Assembly: GCF_014648635.1 (NCBI RefSeq)
Contig: NZ_BMRM01000009.1
Coordinates: 62,001 to 126,000 of the forward strand
Direction of reading: 5' to 3'
DNA length: 64,000 nt
Source of the DNA: Streptomyces cinerochromogenes
GTDB lineage: Bacteria > Actinomycetota > Actinomycetes > Streptomycetales > Streptomycetaceae
Below are positions 24,645-32,478 of the stretch, in pieces. Both the position numbers and the translations under genes were made by a program. The notes beneath the pieces are model-generated. The model was given only the letters and a program-made list of their open reading frames with translations, ran no database searches and was not told the origin of the DNA. Position 1 is the first letter of the stretch. Each line of letters starts with the position of its first letter.

Positions 24645-25865
24645 CTATGTGTACAGGAGATACCCCTTCCGCACGCGCCGGAACGCGGCGAGCTCCTCCT
24701 GCCAGGCCCCCGTCACCTCGTCGGTGCCGGCACCCGCGTCGATCATCGTGCGCACCCGGGCCGAACCGGTCAGCTTGTCGATCCAGTTGTCGGGCCGCCA
24801 CGCGAAGCCGCTCCACACCTTCCGCGCGGTCACCAGCAGGGCGACGCCGGTGCGCACGGGGTCGTAGGCGGCCCGGTCGGTCACATGGATCTGCACCCCG
24901 CCGACGGTCCTGCCCTGGAACTTGGAGAACGTGGGCGTGAAGTACGCCTCCCTGAACCGCACCCCGGGCAGCCCGAGTCCGTTCGCGGCGGCGGCCCAGC
25001 GGCCGTCCAGCCCCTCGGCGCCGAGGAGTTCGAAGGGCCGGGTCGTGCCGCGCCCCTCGGAGAGGTTGGTGCCCTCGACCATGCAGGTGCCGGAGTACAC
25101 CAGCGCGGTGTCCGCGGTGGGCATGTTGGGGCTCGGCGGCACCCAGGGCAGGCCCGAGGCGTCGTAGAACGCGGAACGCCGCCAGCCCGTCATGCGTACG
25201 GTCTCCAGGGGGACCGGCGTGGTCAGGAACTCCCCGTTGAACAGGCGGGCCAGCTCCGCGACGGTCATCCCGTGCGCCTGCGCGACCGGCTGCCGGCCGA
25301 CGAAGGTGGCGAACTCCTTGTGCAGCACCGGCCCCTGGGCCTCGCGTCCGGTCACCGGGTTGGGGCGGTCCAGCACGACGAAGCGCTTCCCGGCGAGCTG
25401 GGCCGCCTCCATGCAGTCGTACAGGGTCCAGATGTAGGTGTAGAAGCGGGCGCCGACGTCCTGGATGTCGAAGACGACGGTGTCGACACCGGAGGCGGTG
25501 AAGACGTCGGCGAGCGGCCGGCCGCTCTTCAGGTACGTGTCGTACACCGGCAGGCCGGTCGCGGGATCGTCGTAGCGGTCCTCGGAGCCGCCCGCCTGCG
25601 CGGTGCCGCGGAAGCCGTGCTCGGGACCGAAGACCGCCGTCAGCCTGACGCGGGAGTCCTGGTGCATCACGTCGACGATGTGCTCGGTGGCCCGGGTGAT
25701 GCCGGTGGGGTTGGTGACGACGCCGACCTTCTGGCCGTCCAGCAGCGCGTATCCGTCGTCGGCGAGCCGTTCGAAGCCGGTGCGCAGGTGCTCGTGGTGG
25801 CGGGGCGCCGCCGGGGCCGCCGCCAGCGCCGTCGAGGCGAGCAGGTTTCTCCGGGAGAGATGCAT
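24645..25865 (-). CDS. namZ: Exo-beta-N-acetylmuramidase NamZ-like (DUF1343)
   Basis: 406 residues from ATG 25865. The N-terminus has a twin-Arg export motif (SRRNLLAS) and a hydrophobic stretch with Ala-rich cleavage region, so it is probably secreted or periplasmic. The DUF1343 domain fills the rest: VGVVTNPTGI (about 47-56), FGPEHGFRG (about 79-87) and VFDIQDVGARFYTYIWT (about 130-146), all family hallmarks. NamZ enzymes remove terminal N-acetylmuramic acid from peptidoglycan fragments, for cell-wall recycling or scavenging. It is divergent from the SDR/acyl-CoA ligase operon. Confidence 0.88.
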   Translation of the reverse strand: MHLSRRNLLASTALAAAPAAPRHHEHLRTGFERLADDGYALLDGQKVGVVTNPTGITRATEHIVDVMHQDSRVRLTAVFGPEHGFRGTAQAGGSEDRYDDPATGLPVYDTYLKSGRPLADVFTASGVDTVVFDIQDVGARFYTYIWTLYDCMEAAQLAGKRFVVLDRPNPVTGREAQGPVLHKEFATFVGRQPVAQAHGMTVAELARLFNGEFLTTPVPLETVRMTGWRRSAFYDASGLPWVPPSPNMPTADTALVYSGTCMVEGTNLSEGRGTTRPFELLGAEGLDGRWAAAANGLGLPGVRFREAYFTPTFSKFQGRTVGGVQIHVTDRAAYDPVRTGVALLVTARKVWSGFAWRPDNWIDKLTGSARVRTMIDAGAGTDEVTGAWQEELAAFRRVRKGYLLYT

Positions 25866-25925
25866 GGGGTCCTCCGGTGAGTGGGCACGCCCTTTGAGGT
25901 TGGAGCAGTTCCCCTTCCTTCACAC

Positions 25926-25942
25926 ATACCGACCGGTTAGTC
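25926..25942. promoter_or_regulatory. TetR operator candidate before the SDR-ligase-TetR operon
   Basis: The sequence ATACCGACCGGTTAGTC has a central ACCGGT with partial symmetry. It lies 54 bp upstream of the SDR start and resembles the perfect palindrome at 31413-31424, which precedes the opposing acyl-CoA dehydrogenase operon. It is probably bound by the TetR encoded as third gene of this operon. Confidence 0.55.
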
Positions 25943-25995
25943 TGGCCCGACCAGAGCCGACGCGCGCCGCGCGAAAGTCGTGTCGAAGGAGACCG

Positions 25996-26769
25996 ATGGT
26001 GGAAGCCGTGCAGGATGCGGGAGTGGTCGTCACCGGAGCGGGTGGCGGGATCGGGGCCGCGCTGGCCCGGCGGTTCGCCGCCGAGGGGGCCCGGGTCGTG
26101 GTCAACGACCTGGACGCCGCGAAGGCGAAGGCGGTGGCCGACGAGATCGGCGGGACCGCCGTGCCCGGGGACGCCTCCGCGATCGTCGCCGACGCCCGGG
26201 ACGCGCTCGGCGGCACGGTGGACGTCTACTGCGCCAACGCGGGCGTCGCCTTCGAGGACGGCGACCTCGACGGCGCCCTGGACGAGAAGACCTGGGCGAC
26301 CTCCTGGGACGTCAACCTGATGGCCCACGTCCGGGCGGCCCACGCGCTGCTGCCCGACTGGCTGGAGCGGGGCAGCGGACGGTTCGTCTCCACCGTCTCC
26401 GCGGCCGGGCTGCTGACCATGATCGGCGCGCCCTCCTACAGCGTGACCAAGCACGGCGCCTACGCCTTCGCCGAGTGGCTGTCGCTGACGTACCGGCACC
26501 GGGGGGTCAGGGTCCACGCGATCTGCCCGCAGGGCGTGCGCACCGACATGCTGGCCGCCACCGGCAGCGCGGGCGACCTGGTGCTCCAGCCGACCGCGAT
26601 CGCGCCGGAGGCGGTGGCCGACGCCCTGTTCGAGGGCATCGCCCAGGACCGCTTCCTGATCCTGCCGCACCCGGAGGTCGCCGGCTTCTACCAGGCGCGG
26701 GCCGGCGAACCCGACCGCTGGCTCGCCACCATGAACCACATCCAGCAGAAGTGGGAGGCCGCCCGGTGA
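25996..26769 (+). CDS. Short-chain dehydrogenase/reductase
   Basis: 257 residues from ATG 25996 (AAGGAG upstream). Nucleotide-binding TGAGGGIG (about 12-19), NAG-type loop CANAG (about 79-83), catalytic Ser (STVSAAG) and Tyr-x3-Lys (YSVTK, about 148-152). The context with an acyl-CoA ligase and an acyl-CoA dehydrogenase suggests a hydroxyacyl or fatty-alcohol substrate. Its stop codon overlaps the GTG start of the ligase by 4 bp (GTGA), so the two are translationally coupled. Confidence 0.9.
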   Translation: MVEAVQDAGVVVTGAGGGIGAALARRFAAEGARVVVNDLDAAKAKAVADEIGGTAVPGDASAIVADARDALGGTVDVYCANAGVAFEDGDLDGALDEKTWATSWDVNLMAHVRAAHALLPDWLERGSGRFVSTVSAAGLLTMIGAPSYSVTKHGAYAFAEWLSLTYRHRGVRVHAICPQGVRTDMLAATGSAGDLVLQPTAIAPEAVADALFEGIAQDRFLILPHPEVAGFYQARAGEPDRWLATMNHIQQKWEAAR

Positions 26770-28427
26770 CCACCTCCCCCTACGCCGCCCGCCCCTGGCT
26801 CGCCCTGCTGGAGGAGGCCCAGCGCGCCCCGCTCGACCCCGCCGACTCCCTCGTCCACGCCCTGCGCGACGCCGTCGCCGAGGCCCCCGACCGGCCCTGT
26901 CTCGCCTACTTCGACGCCCGGCTCGGCTACCGCGAGGTCGACGAGCTGAGCGACTCCGTCGCCGCCCACCTCGTGGCGCGCGGCCTGGAGCGCGGCGACC
27001 GGGTGGCCGTCCTGCTGCAGAACTCCCCGCACTTCGTGCTGGCCGTGCTCGGCGCCTGGAAGGCGGGCGCGACCGTCGTCCCGGTCAACCCCATGTACAA
27101 GTCGGCCGAGGTGGCGCACGTCCTGCGGGACGGCGAGGTGGCCGCGCTGGTCTGCTCCGACCGGGCCTGGGAGTCGTACCTGAGGGAGACGGCCGCCGGC
27201 TCGCCGGTGCGGATCGTGCTCACCGCGTGCGAGCGGGACTTCCAGAGCCGGAACGACCCGCGCGTGCTGGCCTTCGAGCGGCTGCCCCAGGCCCCGGACG
27301 CCGATGACCTGGTCGCCGTCGCCCGGCAGGGCGGCCGGGCACCCGAGGGCCTCCTGCCGCGCCCGGACGACATCGCGCTGATCAGCTACACCTCCGGCAC
27401 GAGCGGCACCCCCAAGGGCGCCACCAACACGCACGCCAACATCATGCACAACGCCGAGCGGCTGGCCACCGGGCTCGGCCTGCCCCAGGCGCCCGTCTTC
27501 TACGCCCTCGCGCCGCTCTTCCACATCACCGGCATGGTCTGCCAGTTCGGCGCCTGCCTGAGCAGCGCCGGCACCCTGGTGCTCACCTACCGCTTCGACC
27601 CCGGCGTCGTGCTGGAGGCCTTCGCCGAGCACCGCCCGCACTACACCGTCGGCCCCGCCACCGCCTACATGGCGCTCGCCGCCCACCCGGACGCCGCCCC
27701 CGAGCACTTCGCCTCCTTCGTGGACCTCGCCTCGGGCGGCGCACCCGTGCCGCCGGCCCTGGTGGAGAGGTTCCGGGAGCGCTTCGGGCCGTACATCCGG
27801 GTCGGCTACGGCCTCACCGAGTGCACCGCCCCCTGCGCTGCCGTCCCGCCCCACCTGGAGGCCCCCGTCGACCCGGTCTCCGGGACCCTCTCCGTCGGCC
27901 TGCCCGGCGCCGACACCGTCGTGCGGATCCTGGACGAGCAGGGCGCGGAGGTGCCCTTCGGCGAGCAGGGCGAGATCGTCGTCCGCGGACCGCAGGTGGT
28001 GCCGGGCTACTGGCGGCGCCCGGACGCCACCGCCGAGACCTTCCCGGACGGCGAGCTGCGCACCGGCGACATCGGGTTCATGGACGAGCAGGGCTGGCTG
28101 TACGTCGTGGACCGCAAGAAGGACATGATCAACGCGTCCGGTTTCAAGGTGTGGCCGCGGGAGGTCGAGGACGTCCTCTACACGCACCCGGCGGTGCGCG
28201 AGGCGGCCGTCGTGGGCGTGCCCGACGGGTACCGTGGCGAGACCGTCAAGGCTTATATCAGCCTCCGTCCGGGCGCGGAGGCGGACCCGGACGAACTCGC
28301 CGGGTACTGCAAGGAGAGACTGGCCGCCTACAAGTACCCGCGGCAGGTGGAGGTCCTGCCCGACTTGCCCAAGACGGCGAGTGGGAAGATCCTCCGTCGG
28401 GAACTGCGTTCCCGGAACACCGAGTGA
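26766..28427 (+). CDS. Acyl-CoA synthetase (fatty-acid-CoA ligase, ANL superfamily)
   Basis: 553 residues from GTG 26766. Adenylation motifs are clear: YTSGTSGTPKGA (about 207-218), YGLTEC (about 354-359), the TGD hinge region (RTGDIGFMDEQGWLYVVDRK, about 427-446) and the terminal catalytic Lys in KTASGKILRREL. It activates a carboxylic acid to its CoA ester at the cost of ATP. It sits between an SDR and a TetR gene and faces an acyl-CoA dehydrogenase operon, so a fatty or branched acid is the likely substrate. Chain length is not inferable. Confidence 0.93.
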   Translation: MTTSPYAARPWLALLEEAQRAPLDPADSLVHALRDAVAEAPDRPCLAYFDARLGYREVDELSDSVAAHLVARGLERGDRVAVLLQNSPHFVLAVLGAWKAGATVVPVNPMYKSAEVAHVLRDGEVAALVCSDRAWESYLRETAAGSPVRIVLTACERDFQSRNDPRVLAFERLPQAPDADDLVAVARQGGRAPEGLLPRPDDIALISYTSGTSGTPKGATNTHANIMHNAERLATGLGLPQAPVFYALAPLFHITGMVCQFGACLSSAGTLVLTYRFDPGVVLEAFAEHRPHYTVGPATAYMALAAHPDAAPEHFASFVDLASGGAPVPPALVERFRERFGPYIRVGYGLTECTAPCAAVPPHLEAPVDPVSGTLSVGLPGADTVVRILDEQGAEVPFGEQGEIVVRGPQVVPGYWRRPDATAETFPDGELRTGDIGFMDEQGWLYVVDRKKDMINASGFKVWPREVEDVLYTHPAVREAAVVGVPDGYRGETVKAYISLRPGAEADPDELAGYCKERLAAYKYPRQVEVLPDLPKTASGKILRRELRSRNTE

Positions 28428-28453
28428 ACATCACGGAAAGGCAGGTGGCGGCA

Positions 28454-29047
28454 GTGCCCAGGACGACGGACGGAGACGGTACGCCCGTCCCGCAGCGGCT
28501 GCTGGCCGCCGCCACCCGGCTCTTCGCCGAGCGCGGCTACGACCGCACCTCCGTGCAGGAGATCGTGGAGGCGGCCGGCGTCACCAAGGGGGCGCTCTAC
28601 CACTACTTCGGCTCCAAGGACGACCTGCTGCACGAGGTGTACGCGCGCGTGCTGCGCCTCCAGCAGGAGCGGCTGGACACCTTCGCGAACGCCGACGAGC
28701 CCGTGGAGAAGCGGCTCAGGGGCGCGGCGGCGGACGTCGTCGTCACGACGATCGAGAACCTCGACGACGCGATGATCTTCTTCCGGTCGATGCACCACCT
28801 GAGCCCGGAGAAGAACAAGCAGGTCCGCGCCGAGCGCCGGCGCTACCACGAGCGGTTCCGGGCGCTGGTGGAGGAGGGGCAGAAGGCGGGCGTCTTCTCC
28901 ACGGCGACCCCGGCCGACCTGGTGGTGGACTACCACTTCGGCTCCGTCCACCACCTGTCGACCTGGTACCGGCCCGACGGACCCCTCAGCCCCCAGGAGG
29001 TGGCCGACCACCTGGCCGACCTCCTCCTGCGGGCCCTGCGGCCCTAG
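28454..29047 (+). CDS. TetR regulator, KstR2-like, third gene of the SDR-ligase operon
   Basis: About 197 residues from GTG 28454; a GTG at 28424 overlapping the ligase stop codon is an alternative start. The helix-turn-helix is at about 27-48 (SVQEIVEAAGVTKGALYHYF). The C-terminal segment STWYRPDGPLSPQEV resembles the WYRPGGPL-x-x-Q-x-V end of mycobacterial KstR2, a sensor of CoA thioesters. It is likely to regulate its own operon and the divergent/convergent acyl-CoA dehydrogenase operon through the ACCGGTCGG palindromes. Confidence 0.88.
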   Translation: MPRTTDGDGTPVPQRLLAAATRLFAERGYDRTSVQEIVEAAGVTKGALYHYFGSKDDLLHEVYARVLRLQQERLDTFANADEPVEKRLRGAAADVVVTTIENLDDAMIFFRSMHHLSPEKNKQVRAERRRYHERFRALVEEGQKAGVFSTATPADLVVDYHFGSVHHLSTWYRPDGPLSPQEVADHLADLLLRALRP

Positions 29048-29126
29048 CGGGTCCTGGGGACCTGGCGGGTCCTGGGGACCTGGCGGGTCCTGGGGACCTG
29101 GCGGGCCCTGGGGACCTGGCGGGTCC
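29048..29126. repeat. Tandem 18-bp repeat between convergent genes
   Basis: The unit GCGGGTCCTGGGGACCTG occurs three times exactly, once with one change and once truncated. The array fills the whole space between the stop codon of the TetR gene and that of the acyl-CoA dehydrogenase. Each unit contains the near-palindrome GGTCCTGGGGACC, so transcripts from either side could fold repeatedly. Confidence 0.8.
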
Positions 29127-30341
29127 TCAGAGGTACCGCTTCAGCTCCCGGCGGGCCAGCGACCGCTGGTGCACCTCGTCCGGGCCGTCGGCGAGCATCA
29201 GGGTCCGGGCGCTCGCGTACAGCTCGGCCAGCGGGAAGTCCTGGCTCACCCCGCCCGCGCCGTGCAGCTGGATCGCCCGGTCCAGGATGCCGACCACCGC
29301 GCGCGGGGTGGCGATCTTGATGGCCTGGATCTCCGTGTGGGCGCCCTTGTTGCCGACGGTGTCCATCAGCCAGGCCGTCTTCAGCACCAGCAGCCGCAGC
29401 TGCTCGACGGTGACCCGGGCGTCGGCGATCCAGTTCTGCACGACTCCCTGCTGGGCCAGCGCCTTGCCGAACGCGGTACGGCTCACGGCCCGCCGGCACA
29501 TCAGCTCGATCGCCCGCTCGGCCATGCCGATCAGCCGCATGCAGTGGTGGATCCGGCCGGGGCCGAGCCGGGCCTGGGCGATGGCGAAGCCGCCGCCCTC
29601 CTCGCCGACGAGGTTCGCCACGGGCACGCGCGCGTGGTCGAAGACCACCTCGGCGTGGCCGCCGTGGGAGTGGTCCTCGTAGCCGAAGACCTGCATCGCC
29701 CGCCGGACCGTGACACCGGGGGTGTCGCGCGGCACCAGGACCATGGACTGCTGGCGGCGGATGTCCGCCCCGTCCGGGTCCGTCTTGCCCATCACGATGA
29801 AGAGGGCGCAGTCCGGGTTCATCGCCCCGGAGATGTACCACTTGCGGCCCGTGATGACGTACTCGTCGCCGTCCCGCTCGATGCGCGTGGTGATGTTGGT
29901 GGCGTCCGAGGAGGCCACCTCCGGCTCGGTCATCGCGAACGCCGACCGGATCTCACCGGCCAGCAGCGGCTGGAGCCACTGCTTCTTCTGCTCCTCGGTG
30001 CCGAACTGCGCCAGCACCTCCATGTTCCCGGTGTCGGGCGCGGCGCAGTTGGTCGCGGTGGGCGCGAGGTGCGGGGAGCGGCCGGTGATCTCGGCGAGGG
30101 GCGCGTACTGGAGGTTGGTCAGCCCCGCGCCGTACTCGGCGTCCGGCAGGAAGAGGTTCCACAGACCCTGCCGGCGCGCCTCGGCCTTCAGCTCCTCCAC
30201 CACGGCCGGGGTGTCCCAGGGGGAGGCGAGGGCGGCCCGCTGCTCCTCCGCGACCGCCTCGGCGGGGTAGACGTACTCGTCCATGAAGGCGAGGAGCCTG
30301 GTGCGCAGTTCCTCGGTGCGCGCGTCGAACGCGAAGTCCAT
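29127..30341 (-). CDS. Acyl-CoA dehydrogenase (ACAD10/11-like)
   Basis: 404 residues from ATG 30341. Signatures: SAFAMTEPEVASSDATNI (about 133-150), KWYISGAMNPDCALFIVMGK (about 166-185) and a C-terminal QLHGAGGVSQDFPLAELYASAR segment. The AFAMTEPxVASSDATN variant and the upstream phosphotransferase partner identify the ACAD10/11 subgroup, which in animals works on 4-hydroxyacyl-CoAs. It starts 5 bp after the phosphotransferase stop codon, so the pair is an operon. The presumed operator is at 31413-31424. Confidence 0.92.
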   Translation of the reverse strand: MDFAFDARTEELRTRLLAFMDEYVYPAEAVAEEQRAALASPWDTPAVVEELKAEARRQGLWNLFLPDAEYGAGLTNLQYAPLAEITGRSPHLAPTATNCAAPDTGNMEVLAQFGTEEQKKQWLQPLLAGEIRSAFAMTEPEVASSDATNITTRIERDGDEYVITGRKWYISGAMNPDCALFIVMGKTDPDGADIRRQQSMVLVPRDTPGVTVRRAMQVFGYEDHSHGGHAEVVFDHARVPVANLVGEEGGGFAIAQARLGPGRIHHCMRLIGMAERAIELMCRRAVSRTAFGKALAQQGVVQNWIADARVTVEQLRLLVLKTAWLMDTVGNKGAHTEIQAIKIATPRAVVGILDRAIQLHGAGGVSQDFPLAELYASARTLMLADGPDEVHQRSLARRELKRYL

Positions 30342-30346
30342 GCCGG

Positions 30347-31369
30347 TCAGCCTTCCTGAAGAGTGGTCAGTCCGTGGTGGATGAAGACGGGCACGAGGTC
30401 GCCGATGCGGTCGAAGCCGCGGCCGACCGTCTGGCCGAGCGTGTACCGGTAGTGGATGCCCTCCAGGATCACGGCGAGCTTGAACCAGGCGAACGCCGTG
30501 TACCAGGAGACGGCCGAGACGTCCCGGCCCGAACGCCGGGCGTACCGCTCGATCAGCTCCCGGGGGTCGGGGTGGCCCGGGGCCTCGGCGGTAGTGGAGA
30601 CGGGGGAGTCCGGCATGCCGAGCGGCCGGCTGTACATCACCAGCAGGCCGAGGTCGGTCAGCGGGTCGCCGAGCGTGGACATCTCCCAGTCGAGGATCGC
30701 CTTGATCGTGTCGTCGTCCCCGATCAGCACGTTGTCCAGGCGGTAGTCGCCGTGCACGACGGCCGGGGCGGGGGAGACGGGCAGGGCACGGCCGAGGGCC
30801 GCGTGCAGCTCGTCGATGCCCGCCAGGTCGCGGTTGCGGGAGGCGTCCAGCTGCTTGCCCCAGCGGCGCAGCTGGCGGTCCAGGAAGCCTTCCGGGCGGC
30901 CGAAGTCGGCGAGGCCCACCTCGGCGGGGTCCACCGCGTGCAGCTCGACCAGCGTGTCCACCAGGGACAGCACCGCGTTCCGGGTGCGCTCCGCGCCGAG
31001 CGGCGCGAGCTGGTCGGCGGTGCGGTACGGCGTCCCCTCCACGAACTCCATGACGTAGAAGGGTGCCCCGAGCACCTCCTCGTCCTCGCACAGCAGCAGC
31101 GGGCGGGGGACCGGCACCTGGGTCGGGTGCAGCGCGCTGATGACCCGGTGCTCGCGCTTCATGTCGTGCGCGGTGGCCAGCACATGGCCGAGCGGGGGAC
31201 GGCGGACGACCCACTTCGACGTGCCGTCGGAGAGCGCGTAGGTGAGGTTCGACCGTCCGCCCTCGATCAGCCGTCCGGTCAGGGGGCCGCTCACCAGACC
31301 GGGACGCTCGCGGTCGAGCAGGGCGCGCAGCCGGTCCAGGTCGAGTCCGGGCGGGTGGTCGGCGCTCAT
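30347..31369 (-). CDS. Phosphotransferase family protein (APH-like, ACAD10/11 kinase-domain type)
   Basis: 340 residues from ATG 31369. An aminoglycoside-phosphotransferase fold kinase: catalytic loop VVHGDYRLDNVL (HGDxxxxN, about 199-210) and metal site LDWEMSTLGDPLTDL (about 220-234). In vertebrate ACAD10/11 the same kinase domain is fused to an acyl-CoA dehydrogenase and phosphorylates 4-hydroxyacyl-CoA so that the dehydrogenase-like domain can eliminate phosphate. Here the two are separate adjacent genes, which supports 4-hydroxy acid degradation. This is an inference from the family. Confidence 0.88.
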   Translation of the reverse strand: MSADHPPGLDLDRLRALLDRERPGLVSGPLTGRLIEGGRSNLTYALSDGTSKWVVRRPPLGHVLATAHDMKREHRVISALHPTQVPVPRPLLLCEDEEVLGAPFYVMEFVEGTPYRTADQLAPLGAERTRNAVLSLVDTLVELHAVDPAEVGLADFGRPEGFLDRQLRRWGKQLDASRNRDLAGIDELHAALGRALPVSPAPAVVHGDYRLDNVLIGDDDTIKAILDWEMSTLGDPLTDLGLLVMYSRPLGMPDSPVSTTAEAPGHPDPRELIERYARRSGRDVSAVSWYTAFAWFKLAVILEGIHYRYTLGQTVGRGFDRIGDLVPVFIHHGLTTLQEG

Positions 31370-31412
31370 ACATCACTCCTACGAACGGGTGAACAGGACC
31401 CGACTCATGATG

Positions 31413-31424
31413 CCGACCGGTCGG
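31413..31424. promoter_or_regulatory. TetR operator candidate, perfect palindrome CCGACCGGTCGG
   Basis: Perfect 12-bp palindrome, extended as AT-x-CCGACCGGTCGG-x-AT, 44 bp upstream of the phosphotransferase start. It is related to 25926-25942 and shares 13 nt exactly with 5255-5267. The rest of the 238-bp gap (31425-31607) shows no gene. Confidence 0.65.
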
Positions 31425-31607
31425 TATGTCGTCCAGTGTGCGCGGCGAAGATCCGCCCGAACGTGACCGGAGCCACGATAGGCCGACGGCCCCCCGGCGC
31501 GCTGCCGGGGAGCCGCCGGCCCTCGTCATGGCGGGGTCAGCGGTGGTCTCCGTCCCGTCGGGGCGCCTCGCTGCCGTCGGGCCGGTGGTCGTCTCGTTCC
31601 CGTCGGG

Positions 31608-31907
31608 TCAGTGGTCGTCCCAGTGGTTTCCGTGCTCGGCGTGCCGGTGCCCGCCGTGCAGGTAGTCCACGTGGTCGCCGTGCCGCACCTGCGCGTGCCC
31701 GCACTCGTCGTGGTGCACGTGCTCATGGGCCTCGTGCACGGCGTGCCCGGCCGGTTCGCACTCGTCCCAGTGGCCCGCGTGCTCCCGGTGCAGATGCCCC
31801 TCGTGCGCGTAGTCCACGTGGTCGCCGTGCGGTACGGCGCTGTGCCCGCAGCCCGGCCCGTGGCGGTGCGCCCCGTGCTCGGCGTGTTCCTGGTGGAGGG
31901 TGGTCAT
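31608..31907 (-). CDS. Small His-rich protein with an internal duplication, probable metal binder
   Basis: 99 residues from ATG 31907 (GGAGG 8 nt upstream), of which 28 are His and 3 are Cys. Two 29-residue repeats, residues 20-48 and 69-97, share 20 identical positions and the core HGDHVDY, each beginning CGH and ending HWD. Repeated HGDHVDYLH-type motifs occur in small proteins near zinc genes in other bacteria, by recall. Zinc, nickel or copper buffering is plausible. There is no signal peptide. It is divergent from a quinone oxidoreductase remnant. Confidence 0.75.
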   Translation of the reverse strand: MTTLHQEHAEHGAHRHGPGCGHSAVPHGDHVDYAHEGHLHREHAGHWDECEPAGHAVHEAHEHVHHDECGHAQVRHGDHVDYLHGGHRHAEHGNHWDDH

Positions 31908-32019
31908 GGTGCTCACCTCCGTGGGGTACGGGGTGCCCGGCATCGGAACCGCCACGCGAAAGCCGTGTGCCGGGGCATCCCGGTCGCGTGGCGCACGAGT
32001 ACCCCGGAGGGCCGAGGGC

Positions 32020-32148
32020 ATGAAGGGCATCGGCCACCGCCGCTACGGCGGACCGCAGGTGCCGGGGTACGGCGAGCCGCGTGACCCCGAGGCCGGCCCC
32101 GACCCGGTCCTGGCCGGGGTGCGCGCGGTGATCCCGGCCGCGAAAAAG
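32020..32148 (+). pseudogene. Remnant of an MDR-family quinone oxidoreductase (N-terminus only)
   Basis: An ATG with GGAGG about 10 nt upstream opens a frame whose first 38 or so codons read like the start of a zinc-independent quinone oxidoreductase: MKGIGHRRYGGPQVPGYGEP, then PEAGPDPVLAGVRAV. Functional relatives continue with a VNPxD segment; here the similarity stops near 32140 and the frame runs antisense into the DUF202 gene. Several usual positions (VLEL, VLVRV) are altered. Best read as a truncated, decayed gene that has kept its ribosome binding site. Confidence 0.5.
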
Positions 32149-32151
32149 GTC

Positions 32152-32478
32152 CTAGACGACGAGCACCGCCGCGCACACCGCCAGCGCCACCGCGCACAGC
32201 GCCGCCGCCGTCGCGTGCCGGGGCGCCAGCGCGGGAGGGCGGGGGCCGGCCGTCAGGGTGCGGATGCGGTGCTGGGCCACTCCCAGGAAGCCCAGCCAGA
32301 GCGCGCCGCACACCGCGCACGCGACGATCCCGGCGGCCGGCCCCCGCCCGTGCAGCGCGCTCTTCACCGCGAGCACCGCGGCCACGGTCGCCGACAGGGT
32401 CGTACGCCGCCAGGCCAGCCGGGTGCGCTCCGGCTGGAGCCCCGGGTCCCGCTCGGCGCCCGCCGCTCCGGTGCTCAT
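32152..32478 (-). CDS. DUF202 family membrane protein
   Basis: 108 residues from ATG 32478, overlapping the preceding gene by 4 bp (ATGA). Contains LQPERTRLAWRRTTLS (about 14-29), the DUF202 signature, then three hydrophobic helices. It is paired with a second DUF202-type protein; such pairs are common. Function unknown, integral to the cytoplasmic membrane. Confidence 0.85.
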   Translation of the reverse strand: MSTGAAGAERDPGLQPERTRLAWRRTTLSATVAAVLAVKSALHGRGPAAGIVACAVCGALWLGFLGVAQHRIRTLTAGPRPPALAPRHATAAALCAVALAVCAAVLVV

